Assembly (NCBI GenBank): GCA_022036555.1
Contig: CM039126.1
Span: forward strand, 1 to 64,000
Length of the DNA: 64,000 nucleotides
Reading direction: 5' to 3'
Source of the DNA: Microstegium vimineum
Taxonomy: Eukaryota > Streptophyta > Magnoliopsida > Poales > Poaceae
How positions within the stretch are numbered: position 1 is the stretch's first letter; each line of letters starts with the position of its first letter. Of the stretch, positions 12,427 through 23,674 are shown piece by piece. A program made the position numbers and the translations under genes. The notes below the pieces were generated by a model. That model was not told the origin of the DNA, did no database searches, and saw only the letters and a list, made by a program, of their open reading frames with translations.

Positions 12427-13139
12427 GCTACTGCTCATCAAGACATCATTTAGGCAAGATGTGAGCAGAGACGGCTGACGCAACACATTGGTTGCTTAGT
12501 TCAGCGGCAGCAAGCATCTGACTTTTCTGCTGTCCTGGTTCTGAAGAAGGATGGATGGATGGATGGATTCAACGGCGGGCAGTGCAGTGCTGAATCCTTT
12601 TGTTTTGCTGCTCCATTTCCCAATGTGTCGTCTAGTACTAGTACTCAGCTAATCTAATGAATATCAATTAGTTGAAGAATGCAACATATATAACCCGGCC
12701 GGCTCTGACCTGTTGTTCATTTTGAGTTTCTGACTGAACGGATACATATATATTACTATTCTCTTGAACTTATTAGCAGTCATAGTATAGTATCTTTATT
12801 TCACAACAAAACAACATCAATAAGCTAACGTCCATGTATATATATTTGTTCTTTTAAATTTATTAGTCAAATTTATCAGTTATGGTATATTTTCTCTCAT
12901 AGCAAAACAACATCAGCCAGCTAACCACTTATGTATGTACGCATGTCCTTGGTATCTTGATTCTGTATTATTTCTAGGGAAGACAACATTGAAATTGATG
13001 AGATGGTTGGATGGTTGGGGGCGCCGGGCGCGTGACTGTTGAATATGGTAGGGTGTGTGTATATCTGATATCAGATACTAGTCTGCAGTATCATGTTTGT
13101 TGTTGCCGAGCGACAGAATAGGTGCATTACTTACCGTTG
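12427..13139. other. 3' UTR and spacer
   Basis: 3' UTR of the 207-aa protein gene, with a short GGAT microsatellite near 12551-12568, then spacer. Nothing else could be recognised. Confidence 0.4.
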
Positions 13140-13149
13140 CCCCTCGCAT

Positions 13150-13267
13150 ACTCTCTCTACTTAAAATATAGGTCGTTTTAACTAGGTTCATAAAAAATTA
13201 TACAATATTTATATCTCCAAATAAATTTATTATAAAAATATATTCAACGATCTATCTAAAGATATAT

Positions 13268-13308
<41 letters not shown>

Positions 13309-13330
13309 GATTAAAGTTGATTTCACGAGA
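13150..13330. repeat. Stowaway-like MITE remnant with (AT)n expansion
   Basis: The left part (ACTCTCTCTACTTAAAATATAG...) resembles a degraded Stowaway end followed by its usual AT-rich interior. An (AT)n run at about 13273-13305 interrupts it, and no clear right inverted repeat remains. Confidence 0.45.
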
Positions 13331-14366
13331 AGGGAGAATGGTAGATGGAGTAGTAAGATGATGAGATGGGACGATGAATCCCATAATGAATATAATATAA
13401 TGTTGTTGCTAGCACACAAATCACTGCTGCTCTGTCATTTTTGCCAAATTGCCAATACCACTCGCTCAATTCGCCATACTCGTTCCTACATGTACTGTTC
13501 CTATTCCTAGTGCTCCACGCCATGGAAGGTAGGAGGAGAAGCAACAATTGTGGCTCGTCATCACGGGCAGTTGAATAATACTCCCACTAGCTCCCTCTGT
13601 TTCGAAAAAAAATGAAATACTAATTATCTTAACTTCAACAAAATAGTATTAATTGGTATTTATAGCTTCAAAATATATACAATGAAAATATATATTTCAT
13701 ATCGAAATTGATAATATATATTTAGTAGGTTTTAACTTACACTGTAGAATTGCATGGTATTTATCCTCTCATGTCTCACACTATGAACATGCTTGTTTGT
13801 CCGTAGTGTGTGCAAATCTTTTATTTGTATGTTAAAAAATTAATGTATTCTCTATATATGTTAAAAACTATTGGCTACCACTTTACTCTTTTTTTGTTTT
13901 ATTACGTATTTCAATACATGAATACACTGTTATCACCCACTTCACTAATACCAAGACGGTTATCCTAACGAGCCAATGCAAGTTAAGCCAGTCACGAACC
14001 AAATGAGCTAACAAGCTTCGAGGTGCTTGCTTTGTTGTGGGTGACACATGACAAGCAAGATACTCTAGATGCATGACATGGACGGACTTGTATCTAAGTA
14101 TATAGCAGTACCGTCGTGTACGTACGTCCATGATCCCTATATATCGTATAATGCATGCATGTTGGAAACAACGATCGATACCTCCGATCCATGGAAAGAG
14201 AGAAGAAAAAGGCCGGCAAGGGAATGGAAATTACAACCAGCAGCAGCAACACGTGTACTAGTAGAGTGTGTTTGCATAGATTGTTTCACGCGTAACTTAC
14301 CACCCCATTCACACAACACATCTAGTAATACATGAGACACTTCACTTTTGAATCAACCCATTGAGA
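13331..14366. other. Intergenic spacer
   Basis: AT-rich spacer. A short stretch near 13590 (GCTCCCTCTGTTTCGAAAA) looks like another single decayed MITE end. No gene was seen. Confidence 0.35.
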
Positions 14367-14589
14367 CACTTTTAGCCCCGGTTGGCAATCGAAATTAAAG
14401 AGTTCTTTAGTCTTAGTTGGTGTTACTTAACAGGAAATGCAGATTGATATTACCAACCGGGACTAAAAGATAGTCTTTACGTCCTTCAAAATATATAAAT
14501 CTTGGAACCGAAACTAATGCTCACAATAGTACCGGTTCTAATGGTAACCAAGACTAATATACTAAACCAAAAGTTTATTTTTTTTAGTG
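14367..14589. mobile_element. Probable non-autonomous CACTA-like MITE
   Basis: It starts CACTTTTAGCCCCGGTTGG and ends with TTTTAGTG, that is CACTAAAA on the other strand. Inside are inverted subterminal copies of CTTTTAGYCCCGGTTGG (14369-14385 against 14453-14469, 16/17 matching) and looser copies of ACCGGTTCTAATGG. This resembles the small CACTA-type elements of grasses. The 3-bp flanks (AGA and ATA) do not match exactly, so the ends are provisional. Confidence 0.5.
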
Positions 14590-15581
14590 ATATTTACTCC
14601 GTATTATAGTAACATAGCCATCATAAATATGTATTAACTCTACCACCGTAAATTAGTATATATAAAATTAGCATATATATAAGGTTGCTCTCTTACAGTC
14701 ACGTAGCGCCAACCCGCAGGCCGCAGCAGCATCATATCGTTTAGACCGTGCGCCGCGCTGGCCGTGCTTGTTTCAGGTGTTCTTCGTCGTACGTACAAGA
14801 CCACAGCCACAGGGGGGGAATTCCAACATCCACAGTCGTACGTACGTGGTGCATCTGAAGAGAAGAGGACATCAGCTAGGGCCGCAGCTTCCCTACCTCA
14901 GCAGCATGAGACTGCTCCCACTTATCATCAGCCTCAGACGACACAACAACACCTAGCTATGCGCCTATGCTCATCTGCTCCCTCTTCCTCCTGCTCTCTG
15001 TTTCCTCTAGCTTGCCGGTATACTTGTACTATGTGATTTCAACCTTCTCTCCTCTCAAGTCTCAACACAAAAGTTCCATCCTAAATATAGTTTTAGTAAT
15101 TCCAATATTTTCTAGATATATATAAAAGGGTATGGAAATTAGGGAAATGTTGGAATGTTTTAAATGCTCTCATTTCTCTCTCCCTTTCTTAACTCGCCAC
15201 ACCCACACCCATGCTCCTTAAAACTATACTCTCACAATTCTAAATTAAAATATTTTGAATTTTCTAGATACATCTTTTGCTATGCACTTTAGATATACAT
15301 TATATATATAGTAAAAATAACCTATCTAGAAAAAAAAACTAAAACGTCTAATAATTTAGAACAACTGAAGTACTATTTTCTCATATGGAACATCCCAACC
15401 TTTTTCTTTGGTTTCAACTTGTGTTTTGCATGTGCACATGTGAAGTTTCATCACACTTATTCCTTCTTTTCTAATAAAAGTAGCTTTCCTTTCTTCCCAT
15501 ATGTTGGTACTAATTTCATGCCCCTTATTTGCCATTACAGTTATTATAATGCCTGTAACATGTACACCCTATGTATTATTA
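14590..15581. other. Intergenic spacer
   Basis: Mixed sequence with a more GC-rich patch at 14700-15040. The 90-codon open frame there (14764-15036) is compositionally simple and has no domain I recognise; it is not called as a gene. Confidence 0.35.
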
Positions 15582-15830
15582 GGCCAGTCTCAATGGGGTG
15601 TCATTTGAGTTTCATTCACATTAAATATGTTGCCACATAGACACTTTTGATGACATGACAGTGTATTTAAGAAGAGAGAGAAGAAATGAGTGTCATGGGG
15701 ATGACATTCTCTTGGCACGAATACCAATTCTCTATGAATCTTGGAATTAAATGCCTATGAAACTATAGAATGAAACTCTCCATTGAGAGTGGGTATTTCA
15801 TCCGAGTTTCATTTCATTTTGTATGACATG
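15582..15830. mobile_element. Tourist (PIF/Harbinger)-type MITE, left part, split by a retrotransposon
   Basis: The left inverted repeat GGCCAGTCTCAATGGGG follows TTA (15579-15581). A related end in reverse orientation, CTCTCCATTGAGAGTGGG, lies at about 15776-15793, so two overlapping or nested MITE copies may be present. The remaining right end is at 33037-33081, beyond the 17.2-kb retrotransposon, and is followed by TTA, the PIF/Harbinger duplication. Confidence 0.65.
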
Positions 15831-17159
15831 TGTCGGGTACAAAGGTAAGGGGTACCCTAAACCCTTCGATAAACTAACGTTCAACATAGCAACCATTTTT
15901 AAGACAAGATCCGATCAGCCGCTCGGGTCCATGAAGAAAGGCCCATCGCGCGAAGGCCCCCCGCACCGGCAACAGCAACCAGTCGTGGGCCGGCCCCTTT
16001 CTGGCAAAATAGACGGACAGGGGTCGAACGAACGACCCCTCCGCCTCCGCCTCGACCCCGACTGACGGACAGGGGTCAAACGAACGACCCCTCCGCCTCC
16101 GCCTCGACCCCGACTGACGACCCCTCCGCCTCCGCCTCGACCCCGACTGACGGGCAGGGGTCGAACGAACGACCCCTCCGCTTCAACCCCCCGAATGACG
16201 GACAGGGGGTCGAACGAACGACCCCCGGGCGGGAAGCCCGATCAGCTCACCTGCTCCCGGTACGGGGTAAAGGGGATCCGATGCGCTTACCTGCCCCAGC
16301 CTAACGCCATGGGCGCCCACGACCGCAGTCAAATCCATCAACTCACCGCCCATGCCCTGGACCTCCGTCAACTGTGCTGCCGCTGTAGTCACGTCGCAAG
16401 TACTGACTCCAGAGGCACCTCCTCGAGCCATGAACAGGACAGCCCTCGACTGTGTCTTCAGGGATACGACAGGACCACGCTGGTCTCGAACCCCCCCTCC
16501 ACCAGGGGGCTCGACCCCTGGTTCCAACCACTCCGGCATGGCTCCCGTCCTATCCGCTCCGTCCCGCCTCAGCTGTGGGACTCACACCCGTCTACAGAAG
16601 GTCAACCCTGCTGCGTCGTGACGTGCCGCAACATCCAGTCCGCCATCACCATGCCCTGGAGCACCAGAAGGACGGGAAGGCCACGCCGCTACAGCGATCG
16701 ACGTCCCTTCGCCAGCATGGTGCCACGGACACGCCTCCCATGCTGCTAAAGTTTAGGACTCTGTACTCTCAGACCTCCCCTTGGTCTATAAAAGGGGACG
16801 CTGGGATAGAAGAAGGGGCATGGGGATTGACATTCGGACATCAGCTTTGACCCTCATACGCCACACACTCGATTGCTTGATCGACCTCTCGAGCAATCAA
16901 CCGACCACCTAGGATAGCCCCGCTAGTCCTAAGCCTCAGCTCATCCTGAGCACTCCCGTGTAAACCAGCTTGTACCCCCCCTGTACGAGCACTTCAGTGC
17001 GAGATAATACAATCCATCGTCCCCCGCTGGACGTAGGGCCTTCTGTGCCCGAACCAGGATAAATCTTGTGTTCTTCTTGCATCACATATGGGAGAAGGAG
17101 CACGCAATCAAAAAATTTACTAGCCGGTGGTCTTGACCCTCTGGGTCATAACACCGACA
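15831..17159 (+). repeat. 5' LTR of the Tat element, 1,329 bp
   Basis: TGTCGGGTAC...ACACCGACA. A TATA-like TATAAAA lies at 16787-16793, the likely promoter. It is 89 bp longer than its 3' partner, mainly because of extra minisatellite units between 16012 and 16200. Confidence 0.92.
16012..16200 (+). repeat. LTR minisatellite around GACAGGGGTCGAACGAACGA
   Basis: Tandem units of about 50 bp combining a GGGGTCGAACGAACGACCCC palindrome-like block with CTCCGCCTCCGCCTCGACCC. The 5' LTR has about four copies, including one short unit; the 3' LTR (31973-32083) has about two to three. The difference explains most of the LTR length gap. Confidence 0.8.
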
Positions 17160-17180
17160 GTTGGCGCACCAGGTAGGGGG
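17160..17180 (+). other. Primer binding site of the Tat element
   Basis: TTGGCGCACCAGGTAGGGG lies directly after the 5' LTR. This is the expected position and the TGG start complements a tRNA 3' CCA end. I do not assign the tRNA species. Confidence 0.7.
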
Positions 17181-17216
17181 GTTTGCGTGTCGATCAACTC
17201 CGAACTACTCTCCTAG

Positions 17217-19375
17217 ATGGATTTCACGACACCATCACTTCCATTCGCCACCACCATCTGGTTTGGGAGTCTAGAGTTCATGTCCCTGGGCCAGGGCCAC
17301 GACATGATCCTACTCACCAGTAGTGGTACAGACAGCAGCAGCTCCGGAACGCCGGGGCCAAGGAGGACCAAACGACGGTCTCACCACTCGCGCCTCTCGT
17401 CTGCGACCAGGGGGAGGCGTGAACGACAACGCCGCACTCTTCACCGTGCGGATCTCGGGATGCCTGAGGCCGTTTCCCCGGCCTCAGCTGGCGACACAGT
17501 TCCTCCCTGTTTGACCCATGCTTGCGGGTCGGGGGCGGGTACCTCTCTGAGCCTGACTTTGGCTCTGCCATACCGTCATCTCAGAGGGTCCCCGTGGCTT
17601 CTCCGACACACTCGGCCGCGTCGCCGCCGCATAACCTGTTCCCACACGGGCTCTACAACAGCGCCAGACTCTGTTCTGCTTTTGTAGGCTCGCAGATGCA
17701 GACACGTTGCGGGTCTCCAGGGAACCTGCTACGTGCAACGATCAACCTCATCACCACCTCTCCGCTGGACGAGCGTCCGGAGCCACGACGAGCCCCGATC
17801 CCGGGTTGTCACACCTGGGGCACGTTACGGCGATGGCTGGAGGAGGAGCGCAGGGGATCTTTCCCCAACTCCTACCACGGCTACCTCGACTCGGACTCCC
17901 CCGATGAGGATTACGATCCCACCCGGGAATGCTTCCACCTCGACGGTCAGGTTGATTCCCAGGACGATGTCAACGACGTCGCGGCCACGGATGAAGGAGG
18001 AGGGGGCAACGCTACACCAGCGCGAAACGTCGACCCCCCGAGTCCTGACAAAGCCGATCCACCTCAGGACGTCCAGATCGCGCAAGTCCGAGAGCTGCTC
18101 GCCAAGCTCGAGGAAGAACGCCTACGACTTCAGCAGCTCGAGCACGCCCTCGAGCGAGATCGCGGGCGCCCACAGGGTGGAGGAGCTCGTGAGCGAGCCC
18201 GGGAAGTCCATCGATAGATCATCGAGGAGGGGGCAAACGAGCGCCGCGTCTACAACCGTGCCAGCCAAAATGTCGTAGCGGCCGCAATGCTGCTTCGTGA
18301 CATGCCGGCGCCATCGACACCCCAAGCGCGATGCATCAAGGATGAAATCCAGGGGCTTCTCCAAACCGCGGCCGTGCAGCAGGCGGAGAGCTCGGCCTCG
18401 AGGCGCAGAGGAGCTGCCTCCGAGCATCAGGACGTACCCCCTCGACAAATTCGAGAGGTATCCGTCCACCAAGACAAAGCGCCCCAAGGCGGAGTAGAGC
18501 GACGACCAATTCGAGACCGCATCATCGACGATCGACCACCACGGGAGAACAAACGATGCCGACACGGCGACGCTGAGGCTCGAGGTTACAGCGCTCACCG
18601 AGGTGGGCGCTACGACAGTGACGAAGATCGACGTCGATCTCCGGAACCACTAGGGCCACGAGTCTTCGACAGGACCATCCGGCGAACCGCCTTGCCTGTC
18701 CGCTTCCGTCCACCCACCAGCCTGGTTAAGTACAACGGCAAAACCAAGCCAGAGCTCTGGCTTGCGGATTTCAGGCTGGCGTGTCAGCTAGGAGGAGCCG
18801 ACAACGACCACGTCATCATTCGGCAACTCCCGCTCTTCCTCTCCGACACCGCTCGAAGATGGCTCGAGGAGCTCCCCCCGGACTTGATCCAAGACTGGCC
18901 CGACCTGGTCAGGATCTTCGAGGGGAACTTCAAAAGCACCTATGAGCGGCAAGGGAACTCCTGGGATCTCCGTATCTGCAAGCAGAAGCCAGGGGAAACC
19001 CTCCGCGACTTCACCCATCGGTTCTCGAGGCAACGTACCGCGCTAACCCACATCTCCGACCACGACGTCATCACTGCGTTCATCGCCGGAACAACCTGCA
19101 AGGAGTTGGTGCGGGAACTGGGGCGGAATACCCCCAAGACCGCCAACGAGCTCATGGACATCGTCGCCAACTACACGGCCGGCGAGGAAGCCGTTGGCGC
19201 GTTCTTCTACGCATCCCCAGACAAGGGGAAAGCCAAGGCGGACGAGCCCGGGGGTTCGAACAACGGGCCCAAGAGGAACAACAACAACAAGAAGAAGAAA
19301 AAGAAGAACCAGCCAGGTCGACGCGACATCGAGCCCGACGATCTTGTCGCTGCGATAGACAAGATGAAGCCTTGA
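17217..19375 (+). pseudogene. Broken gag of the Tat element
   Basis: The frame opens at an ATG (17217) and shifts near 17500. It then runs as 17522-18217 and 18287-19375 in one frame, separated by an in-frame TAG at 18215-18217. The first part has an acidic stretch (DSDSPDEDYDPTREC) and a coiled coil (VRELLAKLEEERLRLQQLE). The second carries the retrotransposon gag core: KYNGKTKPELWLADFRLAC, TARRWLEELPP, LRDFTHRFSRQR and the C-terminal IVANYTAGEEA. It ends in a Lys/Asn-rich tail. Gag normally forms the cytoplasmic particle that packages element RNA. No CCHC knuckle was seen. Confidence 0.85.
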
Positions 19376-20366
19376 GGCCCCCTCTCAACGGAGGCGTCTT
19401 CGACAAGATGCTGAAAGAGCCCTGCCCGTATCACAAGGGACCAACTAACCACAGTCTTGAGGACTATCGCATGCTCAAAAGGCACTTCAACTCTCCTGGC
19501 TTCAAGAAAGACGACAAGAAGGGGGATCCGCACGACGGGGACGATGGCAAGAACGGGGCTTCCCCGAGGTTCACGACTGCTACATGATCTATGGGGGACC
19601 CTCGACTCGACTCAGTACGCGTCAGCGTAAGAGGGAGCGTCGAGAGGTCTTCTCCGTTCGAGTCCAAGCTCCTCGATACCTCGACTGGTCCCACACGCCG
19701 ATCACCTTTGACCAGGACGACCACCCCGAGCACGTCCCCAATGCAGGGGTCTACCCGCTCGTCGTCGACCCGATCATACTCAACACCCGCCTCACCAAAG
19801 TACTCATGGATGGGGGAAGCAGCCTCAATATCATCTACGTCGCGACCCTCGAGCTCCTAGGGATCCCGAGGACCGCGCTCCTGCCCAGCGCGGGAGGATT
19901 CCACGGGGTCGTTCTAGGAAAGAAGGCACTCCCAATCGGCCGCGTCAAGCTACCCGTCTGCTTCGATACCCCCTCGAACTTCCGAAAGGAGGATCTGACC
20001 TTCGAGGTGGTCGCGTTCCGTGGCATCTACCACGCCATCATTGGTCGACCAGGGTACGCCAAGTTCATGGCGATCCCGAACTACGCCTACCTCAAGCTGA
20101 AGATGCCAGGGCCCATGGGGGTCATCACCGTCGGCACCTCCTACGAGCACGCATACGACTGCGACGTCGAGTGCGTAGAAAACGCCGAAGAGGTCGAGGA
20201 GTCGGCCGTCCTTGCGGCCCTCGACGACTTCTCCAAGGAGATCCCCGACCCCAAGCGACACGCCGGCAACTTCAAGCCTGCGGAGGACACCAAGACCGTC
20301 CCGCTCGACCCCGGCCACGCGGATGGGAAGGCGCCGACGATCAGCGCCACCCTCGAGCCCAAATAG
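19372..20366 (+). pseudogene. Gag-pol linker and aspartic protease region, frameshifted
   Basis: The linker LNGGVFDKMLKEPCPYHKGP is in a different frame from gag (shift near 19370). A second shift near 19555 leads into 19584-20366. The protease is recognised by LTKVLMDGGSSLNIIYVATL, the plant Tat/Athila-type active-site motif (Asp-Gly-Gly in place of the usual DSGA or DTG), and by the flap-side IIGRPGYAKFMAIPNYAYLKLKMPG. The frame ends at an in-frame TAG (20364-20366), just before the reverse transcriptase. Confidence 0.85.
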
Positions 20367-20372
20367 GAAGCC

Positions 20373-22300
20373 ATGCTCGTCGACTTTCTCCGTGCGAATG
20401 CTGACGTGTTTGCATGGAGTCCCTCGGATATGCTGGGCATTCCGAGGGAGGTCGCCGAGCACTCCTTGGACATCCGAGCCGGATCCAAACTGGTGAAGCA
20501 ACGGTTGCGCCGCTTCGACGAGGAAAAGCGCAGAATCATCGGGGAGGAGGTCGACAAGCTTTTGAAGGCCGGATTCATCAAGGAGGTACATCATCCCGAG
20601 TGGTTAGCGAATGCCGTACTTGTCAAGAAAAAGAATGGAAAGGATAGGATGTGCGTAGACTACACTAGTTTAAATAAAGCATGTCCCAAGGTCCCTTTTC
20701 CATTACCACGTATCGATCAAATAATAGATTCCACTGCAGGATGTGAAACTCTCTGCTTCCTTGATGCGTATTTTGGCTATCACCAAATAATAGATTCCTA
20801 TCAGCTCGCGACTTCCTTCATCACCCCCTTTGGTATGTTTTGCTACCTCAGTATGCCCTTCGGTTTGCGAAACGTCGGGGCCACATATCAGCGATGCATG
20901 CTCCATGTCTTTGGGAAACACATAGGGCCGATCGTCGAGGCCTACGTCGATGACATCGTGGTCAAATCCAAAATAGTCGGAAACCTGGTCGGGGACCTTG
21001 AGATCGCGTTTGGGTGCCTCAGGGCAAATCACATAAAACTAAACCCTAAGAAGTGTGTCTTCGGGTCCCTTGAGGCATGCTCCCGGGGTACATAGTTTCC
21101 CGGTGCGGGATCGAGGCCAACCCCAAGAAGGTAACCGCAATCACAAGGATGGGCCCAATCAACGACCTTAAAGGCGTGCAAAGGGTCACGGGGTGCCTCG
21201 CCGCCCTCAGCCGGTTCATCTCAAGGCTCGGAGAGAAGGCACTACCCCTTTACCGCCTCCTGAAGAAAACGGAACCCTTCGCGTGGACCGTCGAGGCCGA
21301 GGAGTCGCTCTCCAAGCTCAAAGCCTTACTCACCTCGCCACTTGTCTTGGTACCCCCGAGCCCAGCCGAGCCTCTCTTGCTCTATGTCGCGACAACTACC
21401 CAGGTAGTCAGCGCTACCGTAGTAGTCGAGAGGGCAGAAGAGGGACACACCCTGCTGGTGCAGAGGCCCGTGTACTTCATAAGAGAAGTGCTCTCTGAGA
21501 CTAAGACGAGATACCCCCACATTCAGAAGCTGTTGTATGCCGTCGTCCTCACCCGGCGCAAGCTCAAACACTACTTCCTGGGGCACCCGGTTACCGTGGT
21601 CTCGTCTCTCCCCCTCGGGGAGATAATCCAGAACCGGGAGGCGTCCGGGAGAATCGCAAAGTGGGCAGTCGAGCTCATGGGGGAAACTCTCTCCTACGCC
21701 CCTCGGAAGGCCATCAAGTCTCAGGTATTGGCAGACTTCATTGCAGAATGGACCGATACTCAACTACCCCCGGCGCAAGTTCAGACCGAGCTCTGGACCA
21801 TGTACTTCGATAGATCATTGATGAAGACGGGGGCAGGCGCTGGGTTACTTTTCATATCGCCCTCAGGGGTCCACATGCACTACGTCATCCACCTCCACTT
21901 CCCCACTTCCAACAACGTAGCCGAGTACAAAGCCCTTGTCAACGGTCTGCGCATCGCCATCAAGCTCGGGGTTCGACGCCTCGACGTTCGAGGGGACTCG
22001 CAGCTTGTGATCGACCAGGTGATGAAGGCCTCGAGCTGCCACGACCCCAAGATGGAAGCCTACTGCAAGGAAGTCTGAAATCTCGAGGACAAATTCTACG
22101 GCCTCGAGCTCAACCACATCGCCCGCCGGTACAACGAAGCTACTGACGAGCTTGCCAAAACCGCATCTACTCGAGGTACGGATCCTCCCGACGTCTTCTC
22201 GAGGGACCTTCATGAGTCGTCCGTCGACCTAGGCTCGGGGGCTCCCGCCCTCGAGCAAGGGGTCGATCCACCCCCTTCGACCGATCCCCCCTCGAGCGGG
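20373..22300 (+). pseudogene. Reverse transcriptase, RNase H and second (archaeal-type) RNase H, broken
   Basis: 20373-21095 holds most of the reverse transcriptase: ADVFAWSPSDMLGIPRE, WLANAVLVKKKNGKDRMCVDY, MPFGLRNVGATYQR and the catalytic YVDDIVVKS. A 1-bp shift near 21070 moves to 21077-22078. That frame carries the thumb/connection, the first RNase H remnant (LVLVPPSPAEPLLLYVA, TRRKLKHYFLGHPVTVVS), then a second RNase H domain with WTMYFDRSLMKTGAGAGLL, NNVAEYKALVNGLRIAIKLG and VRGDSQLVIDQV. In this second domain the first catalytic Asp context (FDRS) is kept, as are the Glu (AEYKAL) and the third (GDSQ). A TGA at 22076-22078 interrupts the C-terminal end. The double RNase H is a Tat-lineage feature. 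Confidence 0.88.
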
Positions 22301-22308
22301 AGGAAGTC

Positions 22309-23595
22309 ATGGAGATCGACGGAACAGCCGCAACACCGGCCCCCTCGACGGACTGGCGCACACCCTACCTCGAGTATCTGATACGGGGTGAGCTCCCAGA
22401 GGACTGCACCGAAGCTCGACGCATAGCTCGACGCGCCAAAACCTACGTCTTGTATGGGGATGGCCGCGAGCTGTATCGACGCAGCCCTACCGGTGTACTT
22501 CAACGCTGCCTCACCTTCGAGGAGGGGAGGGCACTGCTGAAGGACCTACACTCGGGGGCTTGTGGCCACCATGCGGCACCAAGAATGCTGGTAGGAAGCG
22601 CCTTTCTACAAGGCTTCTACTGGCCGACAGCCGTCACCGACGCTACCAAACTCGTTCGATCTTGCAAGGGATGCCAATTCTACGCCAGGTAGACCCACCT
22701 ACCCGCCCAAGCTCTTCAGATGATACCCATAACTTGGCCATTCGCAGTATGGGGGCTCGACATGGTTGGCCCCCTGAAGAGAACCAAAGGTGGCCACAGC
22801 CACCTCCTCGTGGCTGTAGACAAGTTCTCAAAATGGATCGAGGCTCGACCCATCGCCAACATTCAGTCTCGACAAGCCGTGCTATTCTTCACCGACATCA
22901 TCCACCGCTTCGGGGTCCCCAACGTCATCATCACCGACAACGACACGTAGTTCACCGGCCAAAAGTTCCTGGACTTCTGTGACCACCACCACATCAGGGT
23001 GAATTGGTCTGCAGTCGCCCACCCTCGAACTAACGGCTAGGTTGAGCGCGCCAATGGTATGGTTTTGCAGGGCCTCAAGCCAAGGATCTTCGATCGGCTG
23101 AACAAACATGGCAAGGGATGGGTCGATGAGCTGCCCGCTGTCCTATTGAGTCTCCGAACGACACCAAGTTGAGCCACGGGGTTCTCCCCGTTCTTCTTGA
23201 TCTGTGGGTCCGAGGCTGTCCTCCCCACTGACCTCGAGTACGGGTCCCCTCGACTAAAGGCCTACAGCGAGCAGGCCAACACAGCAGCCCGAGAGGACTC
23301 CCTCGACCAGCTCGAGGAAGCCCGAGACGTGGCCCTCTTCAAGTCGGCAAAGTACCAACAAACGTTGCGGCGCTACCACGACAAAAACATACGCAAAAGG
23401 GACCTCGACGTCGGCGACCTCGTGTTGCGCCGCCGACAAAGCAACAAGGGGCGTCACAAACTGACGCCACCTTGGGAAGGACCCTTTATCGTGGCGGAGG
23501 TGCTGAAGCCAGGCACTTACAAGCTGAAGAACGAAAAGGGCGAGATCCTCACCAACGCGTGGAACATCAAACAACTACGTCGTTTCTACCCCTAA
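22309..23595 (+). pseudogene. Integrase of the Tat element, four in-frame stops
   Basis: One frame runs from 22309 to the TAA at 23593-23595. The HHCC zinc-binding region is visible as LHSGACGHHAAPRML and RSCKGCQFYAR. The DDE core has WGLDMVGPLKRTKGG (first Asp), VPNVIITDNDT (second Asp) and VERANGMVLQGLK (Glu). The C-terminal GPY-type domain has WEGPFIVAEVLKPGTYKL and ends WNIKQLRRFYP. Stops lie at 22690-22692, 22948-22950, 23038-23040 and 23170-23172. Catalytic residues are still present, but the protein cannot be made in one piece. There is no chromodomain, as expected for Tat. Confidence 0.9.
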
Positions 23596-23674
23596 GGCCT
23601 CGAAACCTTGTACATTTCCCGCATTATGTACACTTATCGCATTATGAATGAACAAAATGTTCTCGAAATACATT

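Noticed and set aside
14764..15036. 90-codon open frame between MITEs
   Set aside because: Simple composition, no recognisable family, another frame equally open.
16183..16850. Open frames of up to 184 codons near 16.2-16.8 kb, repeated at 32.1-32.7 kb
   Set aside because: Both copies lie within LTRs, and the repetition is that of the LTR itself; no protein similarity seen.
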